Source of the DNA: Blumeriella jaapii
Lineage: Eukaryota > Ascomycota > Leotiomycetes > Helotiales > Drepanopezizaceae
Length of the DNA: 64,000 nt
Assembly (NCBI GenBank): GCA_009599575.1
Contig: VWND01000075.1
Span: 310,001 to 374,000, forward strand
Reading direction: 5' to 3'
Of the stretch, positions 25,001 to 35,233 are shown in pieces. A program made the position numbers and the translations under genes. Each line of letters begins with the position of its first letter. Positions within the stretch are counted from its first letter, which is position 1. The notes under the pieces were generated by a model. It had not been told where the DNA came from and made no database searches. It worked only from the letters and a program-made list of their open reading frames with translations.

Positions 25001-25310
25001 ACCTCGTCTTCCAACGATACCTCTTTTGGTAACAGTAGTTGGAATAATGCCCCGACGCCTGGAAATCAGCCCATGTCAGCACCAACTCCCGCAGCAGCAG
25101 CTACACCCTTTGACGCACCTACTCCGGGCAACTTCCCCAACTCTGCTCCTACCCCTGGCCCCGGTTTCTGGTCCGCTCCCACGCCAGCAGCCATGCCGGA
25201 GCGCACCGACGCCTGCGAACTACAACGCCTACTCGGCTCCAACCCCTGGAGGGTACCCGGAAACCCCTGCTGCGAACTGGCAGGACGATGGACCGCGATA
25301 TGTTGACTAA
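22057..25310 (+). CDS. spt5: Transcription elongation factor Spt5
   Basis: Spt5 with Spt4 forms DSIF, which clamps onto RNA polymerase II and supports elongation and capping. Exons: 22057-22341, 22393-24661, 24711 to about 25306-25310. A very acidic N-terminus (Asp/Glu runs, residues 1-150) precedes the NGN domain, starting at [20 protein letters not shown]. Several KOW motifs follow: [39 protein letters not shown] and [18 protein letters not shown]. The C-terminal repeat region is rich in GGRTP, TPAY and SAPTP, the likely Cdk9-type kinase target. Near 25190-25205 the frame shifts. As read, the protein ends with an unrelated tail at 25306 (1049 residues). With one base fewer, SAPTP repeats continue to DDGPRYVD and stop at 25310. 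The extra base may be a sequencing error. Confidence 0.94.
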
Positions 25311-26146
25311 GCTGGGGTTTCTACCGGGAACGATCAAGCAGGCATAGGAGGAAGGTCTATAATCTGGTCACGGAGGGCGGGGGTCATTTACTTCTTCTCT
25401 GTCTTTGTCACCAAGGAATGGGTAGGTGCGAGAATTGGAGAGTGGTCGCATCTTGGTATATCTGCGGCCTATTTAAATGTGCCTGGGCCGGGGCTTTGCG
25501 CGACTCGAGGCGTTGCTGATTATAGAAGCATTGCGAGCGATAATCGAAGAGATGTGCGTGCGTGCCTGCTTCTTTTCTTGCTCTTCCTTCTGCCCTCGCT
25601 CGGTGTTGAGAACATGACAGAAAAGTGTTCAGCACCTCCGCGTCACGAACAACTCCGCTTCCTTCTGATGGGTTGGTTCCCTTGGACGTGCTTGCCCACA
25701 TCCCATGAGCGAGTGGGTGTGTGTGTGTGTGTGTGAGAGAGAGAGGGGGGGGGGGGGGGGGGGCTACAAGATCTCCATGCTTCTGTCTGTCCGTTCCTCG
25801 GCGGATCTCTTCGTGTTGAGCCGTGCTCGACATGTCCATGGGGTAGGATTGCGGTCGGTCTGTCTGTACGGTAAGGTGTATTCGTCCTAGGCCTGTGGCC
25901 ATGTTACAGTACAGTACAATCCAGTACAGTACAGAGTAAAGACGCGTGTCCTGTTCGGTCCGGGCCCTGGTTTCATTCCATTCCATTCCCATTGCGATGC
26001 ATGTCCGTGGGTATATTTCTGAGCACCGCGCCCCGGCCCGGATCCAGCCATCATCATCTATGTACTACCCCCATCAACGCAGGGCCGCACACGCATTCCC
26101 CGCCACCACCTCGATCGATCAAGCAAGCAATCAAGCAAGCCATCGA
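25311..26146. other. Convergent intergenic region with microsatellites
   Basis: Shared 3' region of Spt5 (+) and the DUF1769 gene (-). It holds a GT/GA/G repeat (25713-25763), a CAGTA cluster (25904-25937), and a CCATT-like run near 25975-25990. No gene is supported. Confidence 0.5.
25713..25763. repeat. Compound microsatellite (GT)n(GA)n followed by poly-G
   Basis: About 11 GT units run into 5 GA units and then about 19 consecutive G at 25745-25763. Such G runs are prone to slippage and to miscounting by sequencers. Confidence 0.95.
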
Positions 26147-27487
26147 TCAATCCACATCGTCCGCGCTCGTCTCCACCTCCCCACCACCACCACCACCCAC
26201 CTTTTCATTCTCCTTCCCGCCATGCTCCCCTTCTGCACCCACGGCCACCCTGCCCCTCTCGTGCTTCGCCCTGCCCTCCTCCTCGAGCAGCTCGAAGGGC
26301 TTCCCGCCCTCGACGCCGTCCTTGATCTTGCCGTCGGCGTCGACGTCCTCCTGCAGGTACAGCGTGAACAGCACGACGAAGAGCACCGTGTCCGTCTTGC
26401 GGTTCTTGAGCACGTATCTTAAGGAGTGTGAGCGCTTTGGTACTTTCCTACTTGGCACGCGAGAGGTCGTTGGTACGCTGTACACCCGAGAAGAAGGAGA
26501 GGAAAGGGACAAAGGGACAAAGGGAAAAAAGCAAGAGGGGGAGAGGGGGGGGGGGAGGGAGAGGGAGGGGAAAGAGAAAGACAAGGGGAAAGGGCAAGAG
26601 ATGGGAGCTCACCGTAGACCTTGGCCGTCCCAGTAATTCATTATGGGGAGGGTGAAGCCGGGGAGCCGTAAGGCGAAATCTGCTTCTCATCAGCATCGTC
26701 CTCGACAAGCGGGAAGTGGAGCCGTAGACGCACCATTGAAGTCCAAATACGGGTTGTAGAAATCACACCCATACACCCGACCCTCCTCCCACTCCCACTC
26801 CGCCCGCTTCGTCTCGTCCAGGAAGTGTTTCTTCCGCGCCGCCTCGCCATCCGGAACGCCCTTCTCCTTCCTGACCTCCAGCCCCTCCCCGTGCCCGCCC
26901 TCCTCAAACACCAAGCCCGCCGCGTGCGCACCTATGTCTCCCTCGCCGCCGTCCTTCTTCCCCCCGACGCACAGCCGATTGACGCTGCTCGCCGCAGGCC
27001 CATAGAGATACGGCTTGTCCGCGTAGACGTCCCCGTCCAGGCCAGGGTCGACGACCCACTTGGCGATGCGGAAGGCGGTGTTGAAGCCCGGCGGGAGGCG
27101 GTCGCGGATGGGGTGGTCAAAGTCGTTGCCGAAGACGAGGTCGTCGCCGTTGATGGTCGACTTGGGCGTGAAGCGGAAGGCGATGCTGTACTGGTCCTTG
27201 TTCTTCGCGTGCGGCTCGAGGTCGAAGTAGGCGGACGTGGCAGGGGAGGACTTGGGCAGGCCGCGGTAGGACTTGCAAGTGTGTTAGTTGGTTCTCGCTC
27301 TTCGATCCCCCGTCTGTTTGGGATTGTGGGGGGGCAGATCGCGTACCTGGATTCGGACGTTGAGGTCGACGCTGATGTGCTCCGTGTCGATGGTTACGCA
27401 CTGGGACTCGTTGACGGGCACGATTTGATGTTTCCTGATGTCGTAGTCCGAGCCGGCAGTGACCTGCAGCACGTAGTTATGCGCCAT
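26147..27487 (-). CDS. Conserved fungal protein, DUF1769 type
   Basis: Uncharacterised protein, 338 residues, from exons 27487-27347, 27271-26734, 26679-26613 and 26417-26147. The joined sequence has the order I associate with DUF1769: MAHNYVLQVTAGSDYD at the start, SVDLNVRIQ-SYRGLP, YFDLEPHAKNKDQYSIAFRF, TINGDDLVFGNDFDHPIRD, then LPPGFNTAFRIAKWVVDP, CDFYNPYLDFN and LPGFTLPIMNYWDGQGLRY. The conserved part ends with TDTVLFVVLFTLY; a Glu/Gly-rich tail follows. No enzyme motif is recognised. The family is thought of as cytosolic and of unknown function, so no role is assigned. The last intron (26612-26418, 195 nt) is unusual: most of its coding strand is pyrimidine. All joins keep frame and the exon sum is an exact number of codons. 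Confidence 0.82.
26480..26608. repeat. Purine (+)/pyrimidine (-) tract inside a DUF1769 intron
   Basis: The plus strand is almost all A and G over about 120 bp, including a run of about 11 G near 26546-26556 and repeats of GGGACAAA and GGGAAA. On the transcribed gene's sense strand it is a CT tract. It may form triplex or G-quadruplex structures. Confidence 0.8.
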
Positions 27488-28073
27488 GACTGCTTGCTTA
27501 TTCGGTTCTTCCCCAGTGCGCGCGTTACGTGATGTGTCGTCGTATCGAGTCGAGGATCAAGCAAGCAAGCCACAATAACCTACAATTCGAGAGAGCAATC
27601 CGGATCCCTTGTGAATGGTGGAGTAGCAGATGGACAGTGTCTTCTCTCCCTCTCGATCGACGTGAAAGTCGAAGTGGAAGTGGAAGTGGAAGTCGAAGTA
27701 GAAGTCGAAGTAGAAGATTCGGGGGGTGTAAAAGTGGAAGTGAAGATGTAGTTGAAGAGGAGCGGTTGAGGCCGCGATATTTTGTCGCCATCATCGCGAG
27801 ACTGGAGGCGGCACGGCACGGCACGATCTCGGGTCGAGGGCAGCGGTTCATACGTCATTGAGTTTAGACCCCTGCTCTGGCAGATCAAAAGCTTGTTCTC
27901 AAGGTTGCGTCTTGTGTTGGGCAGCCGGATCCAAGTGCGGCGCATATCAATACATACATACAATTTATCATTACTTGCTTCCATTATGACCAGTGTACTA
28001 CTCCCTGGTGTATTACCTTTTTGCCCCGATCATTCCACCGGCCAGGCTCGGTCTGCCCGTACACGGATGATCC
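27488..28073. other. Upstream region of DUF1769 gene with hexamer repeat
   Basis: About 590 bp between the DUF1769 start and the 3' end of the F-box gene. It contains a GAAGTG/GAAGTC/GAAGTA hexamer array at about 27665-27717. No gene recognised. Confidence 0.5.
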
Positions 28074-29824
28074 TCACGCTGCCATCGAATCGTTGAACGG
28101 CGATAGGAATCCATCAATGTTGACCCGCCTGAAGAAGCTGATGTGTCCGAAGCCAACCCAGTACTGGGCCAGTAGGTCATGGGAAACCAGTATCAGTTGG
28201 CTGGCGATGTATTTGTCTGTAAACCGATTAGCTCTACACCCCTCCGCTTGACAAAAGGCGTCCCCACCATTCCTAAACATCCTAGCCGCAATGTGCCCGC
28301 GACTTTCTACAATCCGGGCGTCCTTAAATCTCGATTCGGTCGCAGTTCGAATAAAGCCCGCGTGGCCAATGTCATCCGAGATGAAGCTGTACTCTCCTCT
28401 GGGCACGTTGGGATCTCCCGTCAACTTGATCGCTTCCACACTACCCCGGTAGACCCGCTCCTCATACTTCCGCTGTTCATACTCCTCGGGCGTCTCGTCC
28501 TCTCGTTGCACCACACTCGCTTCGTCGAATGGCGTCTCGTTGTCAGGTTGGTGCAACAGCAAAAACTCGCATCCATGCCCGCTGTAATCGCCGACCCAGA
28601 TGCCTCGGTAAGGCTTTTCATCCGTAGGTGTGTATATCTTCGGATCCAAAGTAGCAAAGGTCGAAAGTTCTTCTCCGATGCGTGCACCGGATGCGCTGGA
28701 GCCCGGCAATTCCATCCATTTTCTGATCCGAAAGGCTTGGCGGCAAACATCCGACCGTTTTAGAGGATTGCAACTCTGGTCCATCGGGGTATGCGGGCTT
28801 CCAATCTGAACTCGATATTTAGCCGGGATGTTGGGCGGTGGCCAGTTTGGCCGCGGGCGGAACTGCACACTGCTTCCTCCCTCCACTGGTGTAGTGAGAA
28901 GGAAATTCGTGAACAACTCATCACGGCTTCCTTCGATTCGCATCGGAGCTTCGGCACTAAACCTGTGCGCTGGGATAACCGGACCGGGATGAGGAGTCAG
29001 CGAGTCGAGACAAAGGGCGTCGAGCTGCAGGACTGGCTGGTCCATATGCAAGCGGACGTTGGGGTTGAATTCGTGTATCAAGACGGTGTCGTTGTGCTCC
29101 CAGGGAGCAAAGCTAGGAGGTGGGCGTTCGGCAACCAGTTGATACCCTACGATACTTCCCCTCCGAGGATCATACCGAACAATGATAAGCTTGCCTGTCA
29201 GATCGACATCGCTGAACCAGATCTTGTACTTGGGTAAGAACCAGTGTGGGTCGTGGGCGACATAAAGCTCCCGGTAGGTATTGCACGGGTAAGGGGAGGT
29301 CAACTCAACCTCGGGTATGTTGTTCTGAACATGGCGCTGCCACGTCAATTCGCATTTCGAATGCGTGGCGAGGAGTCTGCAAGTGGACGAGACGGCCACC
29401 AAATCGATAGGACGGAGGAGAGAGAGAATTCGGTATATCAGCTCTGAAGGTAGAATTAAGATACAACACTGGGTGCGCGTGGTCAGTGAGGCTTTAAGTG
29501 GGCCCGAACGGAGTCAGCATGTTGCGATCGGTTTCATGAGGGGTCATGTTGAGAGAGAGTAATACATTTTCCCATCAACAAAACGAACTCTGAGTGCAGG
29601 AAACGAAGACACTTACGTTCAGAGGTTTCCAGACCCTCGCGAGGTGTCTTCGACTCGGACCATGTTGGCTGATGTCGAATCTTGGCCTTAGGCGCGTCGA
29701 TAGCTATGGAATCGATGACGCGATCGTAGTCTTGTTCCACGGCTGGATTGATGCCTCCGTGCAAATATTCGTAGTCATTGTCCATGACCCAGTCATCCCC
29801 ACCGCTCGCTCTTGAGATCATCAT
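28074..29824 (-). CDS. F-box protein, FBXO31-like
   Basis: Probable substrate receptor of an SCF ubiquitin ligase, 525 residues, from exons 29824-29617 and 29443-28074. The F-box follows the junction: LIYRILSLLRPIDLVAVSST then CRLLATHSKCELTWQRHV. Downstream lies a beta-rich region beginning NTYRELYVAHDPHWFLPKYK and, later, PYRGIWVGDYSGHGCEFLLL, which resembles the GxWxGxYGxHGxE motif of FBXO31 and its fungal and plant relatives; its ligand in fungi is unknown. The first exon is acidic and carries no motif. The 173-nt intron could instead use an upstream AAG acceptor, which would add the classic LPSEL start of the F-box. The start Met at 29824 (MMISRASGG) is the first in frame; MDNDYEYLH 13 codons later is the alternative. 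Confidence 0.78.
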
Positions 29825-31843
29825 GTCTGCTCGGTGTGCACCCCTCGATGTGGATTTACTCAATGGGAGTTCGAGCTGCCTAGAACTGACGCTGCGAGTG
29901 CGGATAATGAACAGTCGACGTCGATGTGTTGATGGCTCGGTGGCATGTCGGCTGCGCCACGCGGATCCAGTGCGATTGACAAACGGCGTTCTCGAATCTC
30001 GATGGAATTTCGCGCTGCTTGAAAAGACACATGAAGAAAAAAGAGGGATGTACGCGACGAGACTACTCCTCCGGGTCGGGTTTTTGCATAAGCAATGAGT
30101 CTTGTGCTCGAAGCCTCCTGCAGGCGCCACCAAACGGCCCTAGCTATTCAAGTGCGATCTCAGATCTGGCAATTCTCGATAGAGCTTCCTATTCGGGCCA
30201 GTCGGGCGAGAACTGGCTGCCGAATGAACTGACCAGCTTCACCTACAGGTAAGGCAACCTGAGCTAGGCACTTCACACCGGCTGTCAGCATCTGAGGAAC
30301 CACGGGTACAGATGGAGAGCTACGCACGCTCGCGTAAGGCTGTCCGCCAAGGAACATCGATGGGCTTTCGCGGGATTAGGGAGAGTTCCAACGCGAACGG
30401 CGAAAGAGTTGAAATGGCCGGTGTCGGAGATGTGGTCGATGATGCGGGGGAAGCAAGGAGCAGGATCTCCAGTCACGAGTGTATCCACAGAGAGCCGGCT
30501 CCAGTCCGAGGTGGAGGGTGGAGAGAGAGAGATGGTTTGTCGCGACGGATGAAGAACCCAAGTTAGGCTCCTGCTTGCCAAGGCGCTACCACCCGATTGG
30601 GCTAGTGCGGTCTGGACCTTCCCAAACTATCCCCGTCGCAGACCGCGCCTTGGATGGTGTTAAAATATACGCTTAATAGCTGTGGCTCGTCCCCATCTCG
30701 TCCCTAATCATAGATCGAACGCTCTTTATCGGCCAGCTTCCATCTCGTATTTACTGTAGATCTTTTGCTCCTGTGCAATCAATACCTGCTCGCGTGCCCG
30801 AGACGCCTGGCGACATGTCGGAATATGTCACAGTTGCTTGGAGTCCCCCCTCGCTTGATCAGCGACCCCAATACCCGGACGAAGAAGGACCGGCTTCTTG
30901 TTCGTGTTAGCTGGCGTCTTGCGTTTTGTGGTCGACCACCAACTTGGCTTTGCGGGGGAATGCAAACACTTGATGGCACGAACCTGTCTTTGACAACAAC
31001 TTTTTCGGAGTCGGGACTGGCGGCCATCCGCCTCCCCCCACAGTGATTTGGTACTGCTTTGGTCATCACAGACTCCAGGCTCTCTGGCCGCGCACGGCGC
31101 CCGTCTGCTGTGGGTGCCGTATGCTCAGGACTGTGGCGTTCGGCCCAGAGGACAAGCAATCCGGCTGCGGGTGAGGGACAACTCGCCATCCGAGAAGGCG
31201 ATCTTCCGGTGGGAACTTCGATGAGCAAAGAAGAGCAACGAGATTTCCGATGTCGATACGCAGCTACAGCTCGTTTCGATATGAACTGTGGAGCAGTGGA
31301 TCATATCTTGGCATGGACCAAGCTCGTCTTTCTTCTATTCTTGTCCTGAGAGGGAGGGATTGTGGAGGATGGATGCATGGCTGGCTGGGGAGGTAAAAGC
31401 CAAGTACCGACCGCATCGGTGGGAACTTGACAATGCTGACGATCACAGGATGAGCTGTCAGCCTGATCCTGTGGGACATAAATAACCAACATCTTACTGC
31501 TATGCCGCCCATCTCTCGTTTTGCCGTGCTGGCGAAGGATCGGGTGTAAATGACTGAATGGCTTCCTACGGACTACGCCGAAGGCAGCTGCCCTCTCGAG
31601 CAGGCACGCTGTTAGGTGCGAAGTCCATGTCTGTACCGTAAGTATATGCTGTACATACAACAACAACAACAGGGGCGGTAGGTACTGCACGAGACATCAA
31701 AATGCCAATAACATCCATTTCCAGCATTGGCTCCTCCCGCGTAATCCTTCTTCGGCAATCTCCAAAGCAGAGCATGCACTATAAAGGCAGACTCGCGGCC
31801 CCTTCAGCGGCTTCTTGCAATCTTCCCTCGACCATCGCTCAAG
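29825..31843. other. 2-kb intergenic region, divergent promoters
   Basis: Lies between the divergent F-box (-) and secreted EEP-like (+) genes. Several open frames of 60-150 codons occur on both strands, but none shows a family motif or consistent splicing. The final 70 bp carry a TATA box for the EEP-like gene. Confidence 0.5.
31780..31786 (+). promoter_or_regulatory. TATA box of the secreted EEP-like gene
   Basis: TATAAAG, 58 bp before the ATG at 31844, with a pyrimidine-rich leader between. Spacing fits a short 5' leader and suggests regulated rather than constitutive expression. Confidence 0.6.
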
Positions 31844-32944
31844 ATGCATTTACCATCTCTTCTCGGCGCTTTTCTGCTTGCAAGCCTCTCCTTAGCGATA
31901 GTGACAAGCAGGGCCCCCGATATCCAAGATGGCCAATCCCCCTCCAATTATGTTAGGGTGATAAGTTGGAACCTGGATACGAAAAATATCGGCAAAACTT
32001 TAATGCGTTGGAAGCCGAAAAAGGTTCTCGGCTGTACCGTCAAAGACGGCCGACTATCACACGTTATGAAATCCTTTCAGAGGTTGGTCAAACAGGAGGA
32101 CGCCCAAATTATTGGCTTGCAAGGAGTCAGGTATGGTAAAGAGCTGTCTGAGATAGAAAACGCCCTCCCAGGAACATTTTCCTGGTATCATGCGGGAGAG
32201 CGAATCGATGCTCTTCCAGATGGCGACGAGGGGAACCCGATCTTGTACAACATTGAACGTTTCGCAAAAGTTTACGAACACACGGCTTTTCTACATAGTT
32301 TACCGGACAACCGCAACATACCAGCGTTCAATACCAGGGACACTATTACCGTTGCCGTGTTCAGAGAACTCAAAACGGGTAAACAGTTCATTGTCGCCAA
32401 TACATTTTTCCGAGCTGTCGTATTCGACAGGGGCGTGGAGATGTACGTCGCGTGCCAGAAAATTCGCGATGTGCAGTCTCATTATCCAGATGCAAAGGGA
32501 ATTATCTTTCTCGGGACTTTTTCCAGACTCGGGGATGATGAATCATTCAGATTATTGAGGAATATAAATCTGAAGGACTTGGGGTACAGCAGAAATGCTA
32601 ATACGTGGTTCCACTGGAAAGATGAACCCCTCGCACGGGTTGATTACATATGGATGGGTCGAGACGGTCTTATTCAGCCAAGTTTTTTCAAAACCGAGAG
32701 CCCGCTGAATGAGAAGAATGTGGCCCTGAGTAGCCACGCGCTGTTATACGCAGATCTGAGATTTGAAAATAGCAGGTATTATGGGCTGCCCACGATAGAG
32801 ACAGCAACGGAGGGGGGGGACCAACAGCATACACAGAGTACTCAGCAAGAAGTCGAAGAGCATTCACAGAGTACTCAGCAAGAAGACGAAGAGTATTCAC
32901 AGAGTACTCAGCAAGAAGACGAAGAGCATTCACAGAGTACTTAG
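31844..32944 (+). CDS. Secreted endonuclease/exonuclease/phosphatase-fold protein, likely inactive
   Basis: Single-exon gene, 366 residues. The first 24 residues (HLPSLLGAFLLASLSLA core) form a signal peptide, so export is likely. The rest follows the fungal secreted EEP (DNase I-like) layout, but catalytic positions have changed. The strand-1 motif is ISWNLD. LQEV has become LQGVRYG, losing the metal-binding Glu. NTHLD has become NTFFRA, losing His. GDFN has become GTFSRLGDDESF, losing Asp and Asn. The final SDH is SSH, keeping only His. NPILYN and ARVDYIWM keep fold positions. It ends in four copies of an 11-residue repeat of the type HSQSTQQEDEE, the last cut by TAG. It may be a pseudoenzyme with a binding role, for instance an apoplastic protein; that is inference. 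Confidence 0.8.
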   Translation: MHLPSLLGAFLLASLSLAIVTSRAPDIQDGQSPSNYVRVISWNLDTKNIGKTLMRWKPKKVLGCTVKDGRLSHVMKSFQRLVKQEDAQIIGLQGVRYGKELSEIENALPGTFSWYHAGERIDALPDGDEGNPILYNIERFAKVYEHTAFLHSLPDNRNIPAFNTRDTITVAVFRELKTGKQFIVANTFFRAVVFDRGVEMYVACQKIRDVQSHYPDAKGIIFLGTFSRLGDDESFRLLRNINLKDLGYSRNANTWFHWKDEPLARVDYIWMGRDGLIQPSFFKTESPLNEKNVALSSHALLYADLRFENSRYYGLPTIETATEGGDQQHTQSTQQEVEEHSQSTQQEDEEYSQSTQQEDEEHSQST

Positions 32945-32991
32945 CAAGAAGTCCAAGTGCATACACAGAGTACTTAGCAAGAATTTCATTT
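32828..32991 (+). repeat. 33-bp tandem repeat running across the stop codon
   Basis: Units begin at 32828, 32861, 32894, 32927 and 32960; all contain CACAGAGTACT. The first three read CAG after ACT and encode ST-QQE; units 4 and 5 have TAG there instead. The stop of the gene is the first of these (32942-32944). The frame would otherwise continue through the remaining units. Confidence 0.95.
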
Positions 32992-33584
32992 GTTTATGCC
33001 ATGGCGATCTCCTCTCCGCAGTGCCCGTTTCGTTGTTGTCTCGCCGTCTGAAGCAGCAAAGCAGCAAAGCAGCAAAGCAGGATGTATTAGAAGGCCGCAG
33101 AAGTCAGCCGAGAGAGACTCGATGCGATGTACTGTACTGCAGCGGAGCACAGTACCATACCATACAGTACCATACCATACATGCAGTACCGTTCGAGACC
33201 ATAAGAGCAGGTTGGTATGCTCAACCTCCAAGGTCTGTAACCGGTCAGAGCAGAGACGCCATCGATGGTGCTGGAGTGCGTAGTCCCTCAGTAAGCAGCG
33301 TAGTCTTTGTTTGCGCCCGCCCACATCACCAGCCACGCCGCAAGCTGATCATCGAGTGACGTCGTCGAAGAACACCAGCAGCACCGCCCAAGCCGAGGAG
33401 GGGTAAGTGAAGTAAGTCTCCGCTCTCCACGTCGACTCTCCGACCTCCCGGTTCTCCCGTCCAAGCATCAAGCCCATCTTCGCGAGGACGAGAAACAAAA
33501 CAAAGCAACAGATAAACGAGCACACCATCCAACCAGCCAACCATCCAACCATCCATCCATCCATCCACGGACCCCATATCCACG
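32945..33584. other. Intergenic region with several short repeats
   Basis: 640 bp holding GCAAA-GCA repeats (33053-33080), a CATAC/CAGTAC block (33128-33190) and a CCAT tandem run (about 33525-33568) directly before the cupin ATG. No gene recognised. Confidence 0.6.
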
Positions 33585-34444
33585 ATGGTGCAGAAACCCG
33601 TCTTCGTCAGGACCGCGGCCGAGGTCGAGGCCGACGGGGCGACGACGACAGGCCAGACGGCGGGCATGCAGAGAAAGGCGGCGATCGTGAAGAAGTGTAG
33701 CGGGTTGTGTGCATCCGGTCAGCGCTCCCTTTTTGTGCGAGTGGTCGATCTACGTATCGTGCCTTTGGAACGTGCTGTGCTCGTGTCGAAAACACGCCAG
33801 CGCGGGAGGGGGCAGGCTCAGCGACACTACAGTGTGGTGTTGTTGTCCCTCTCGTCTATTCTCTGCGCTCCTCCACCACCCCCCCCCCCCCCCCCATCCC
33901 CCCCCTTTTACTACCCACCCACTCACCCCCCTCCCGAACAGTCATGACCGCGGCCGCGCACACGTCCTCCGCCATCCACCACCACGGCGAGCAAGACACC
34001 ATCATCTACGCCGCGGCCGGCCACGGCGGCGCCATCCTGTCCGACGACGGCGCCACCCGGCAGGAGCTCGCGCCGGGCGACTTCGCCCTCGTGCCGGCCT
34101 GGACCGAGCACCAGGAGGTCAACGACGGCGACGGCGAGGTCACGTGGGTCGTGACGCGCAGCGGCCCCGAGCCGGTCGTCGTGAATCTCGAGGGCTGGGC
34201 GGGCCAGCTGAAGAAGAAGGGGGAGAGTACGTCCGCTCCGCTTCCCTGACCCATCTCTGGTCGCCTCTTTGCTTTCCTCCTCTTTGCGTCCGTCTTCCCG
34301 CCTCGCGAGCCTCGCTGAGCTGGGCGGGAGAGTGCCCACACCACACTAACCCCGCAAGCAGAAGAGAGAGAGGACGAAGAGAAGCAAGCGGAAGCCGACA
34401 AGAAAGCCGCCGAGAGGGAGCAGGCGGGGGCGGTGGCGCCATGA
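33585..34444 (+). CDS. Small single-domain cupin protein
   Basis: Single cupin-2 domain protein, 166 residues, from exons 33585-33717, 33942-34226 and 34362-34444. The core reads HTSSAIHHHGEQDTIIYAAA, supplying a likely HxHxxE-type metal site, then PGDFALVPAWTEHQEVN with the second histidine, and ends VVNLEGWAGQL. A highly charged Glu/Lys tail (about 30 residues, EREDEEKQAEADKKAAERE) is added by exon 3. Small cupins of this kind are widespread in fungi; ligand and reaction are unknown. Intron 1 (224 nt) holds two long C runs next to the acceptor. The first exon is strongly enriched in Thr and Ala and is the least certain part. No neighbour suggests a pathway. Confidence 0.82.
33880..33905 (+). 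repeat. Poly-C tracts in cupin intron 1
   Basis: Sixteen C at 33880-33895, then AT, then about eight more C. They lie in the pyrimidine-rich part of the intron just before the acceptor at 33940-33941, and may act as an extended polypyrimidine tract. Confidence 0.9.
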
Positions 34445-35233
34445 GACAGCGGGTATCTAGGTTCCAAGCTGGATGGGGGAATGGGGGAATGGGTGAGATG
34501 GAAGGGTGCAAGAAAGGTCAAACTGGAATGTAGAACTGAACTTGAAACGAAACGAATGCCCAAAGAGAGGAAGAAAATATACCATTCCTACCTACCTGCC
34601 TACTTACCAACCTACCAAGCACATGTTCTGTGGACGACCGATGACCGACGAACGACCTTGCAACAGAGTGAGCCAAAGAAGCCACCATTCAACCAAATCA
34701 ACACAGCCAAGCGACAAGCGAGCAGCTCACCTACAGCACAGCACAGTAACCTACCTTCCTTAGCGACCGTACAGTCAGTAACCCTCACCCCATCTCACCT
34801 ACCGTGCCCACCTCTCGGTGCGTCACACACGAGTGAACATAGGTACAAGAGTCAAATTGGACAGTCCAGAGGAGCCGAGCCATCTTATCTATCTTGAGAG
34901 CCCTATGGATCTGTACCTGTGCCTTTCCGTGATAGCAAGCAGCCATCGCCCCTCGCGCTGCTTGCCCAGCCAAGCACTGCACTGCACATGCACTCGTTCG
35001 TCTACTTCTTCATACCTCGTAGGACGTCAGCACTTTTAGCCTCGTAAAATAACCTCACAGAGTTCAGGAGACCCTGGTCCCACATGCCCGGACATAGGCC
35101 TTCCCCCTCTTGCAGCCCCCTTGCAACCCCGTTACAACCCCGGACCCGAACGCCTGCCTGGCTCGCACATGCGAAGATGCGCTCGCCCGTATCTATCCCC
35201 ATCTACCATACCACATGATCCGTCGTGACGTCC
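34445..35233. other. Convergent intergenic region
   Basis: About 790 bp between the cupin and WDR68-like 3' ends. CCTACCTA-type and CAGCACAG-type short repeats occur (34590-34620, 34730-34750). No gene recognised. Confidence 0.5.

Noticed and set aside
30019..30252. Plus-strand frame containing NWLPNELTSF, reminiscent of an F-box start
   Set aside because: No continuation of an F-box follows, and no splice signals extend it; judged chance.
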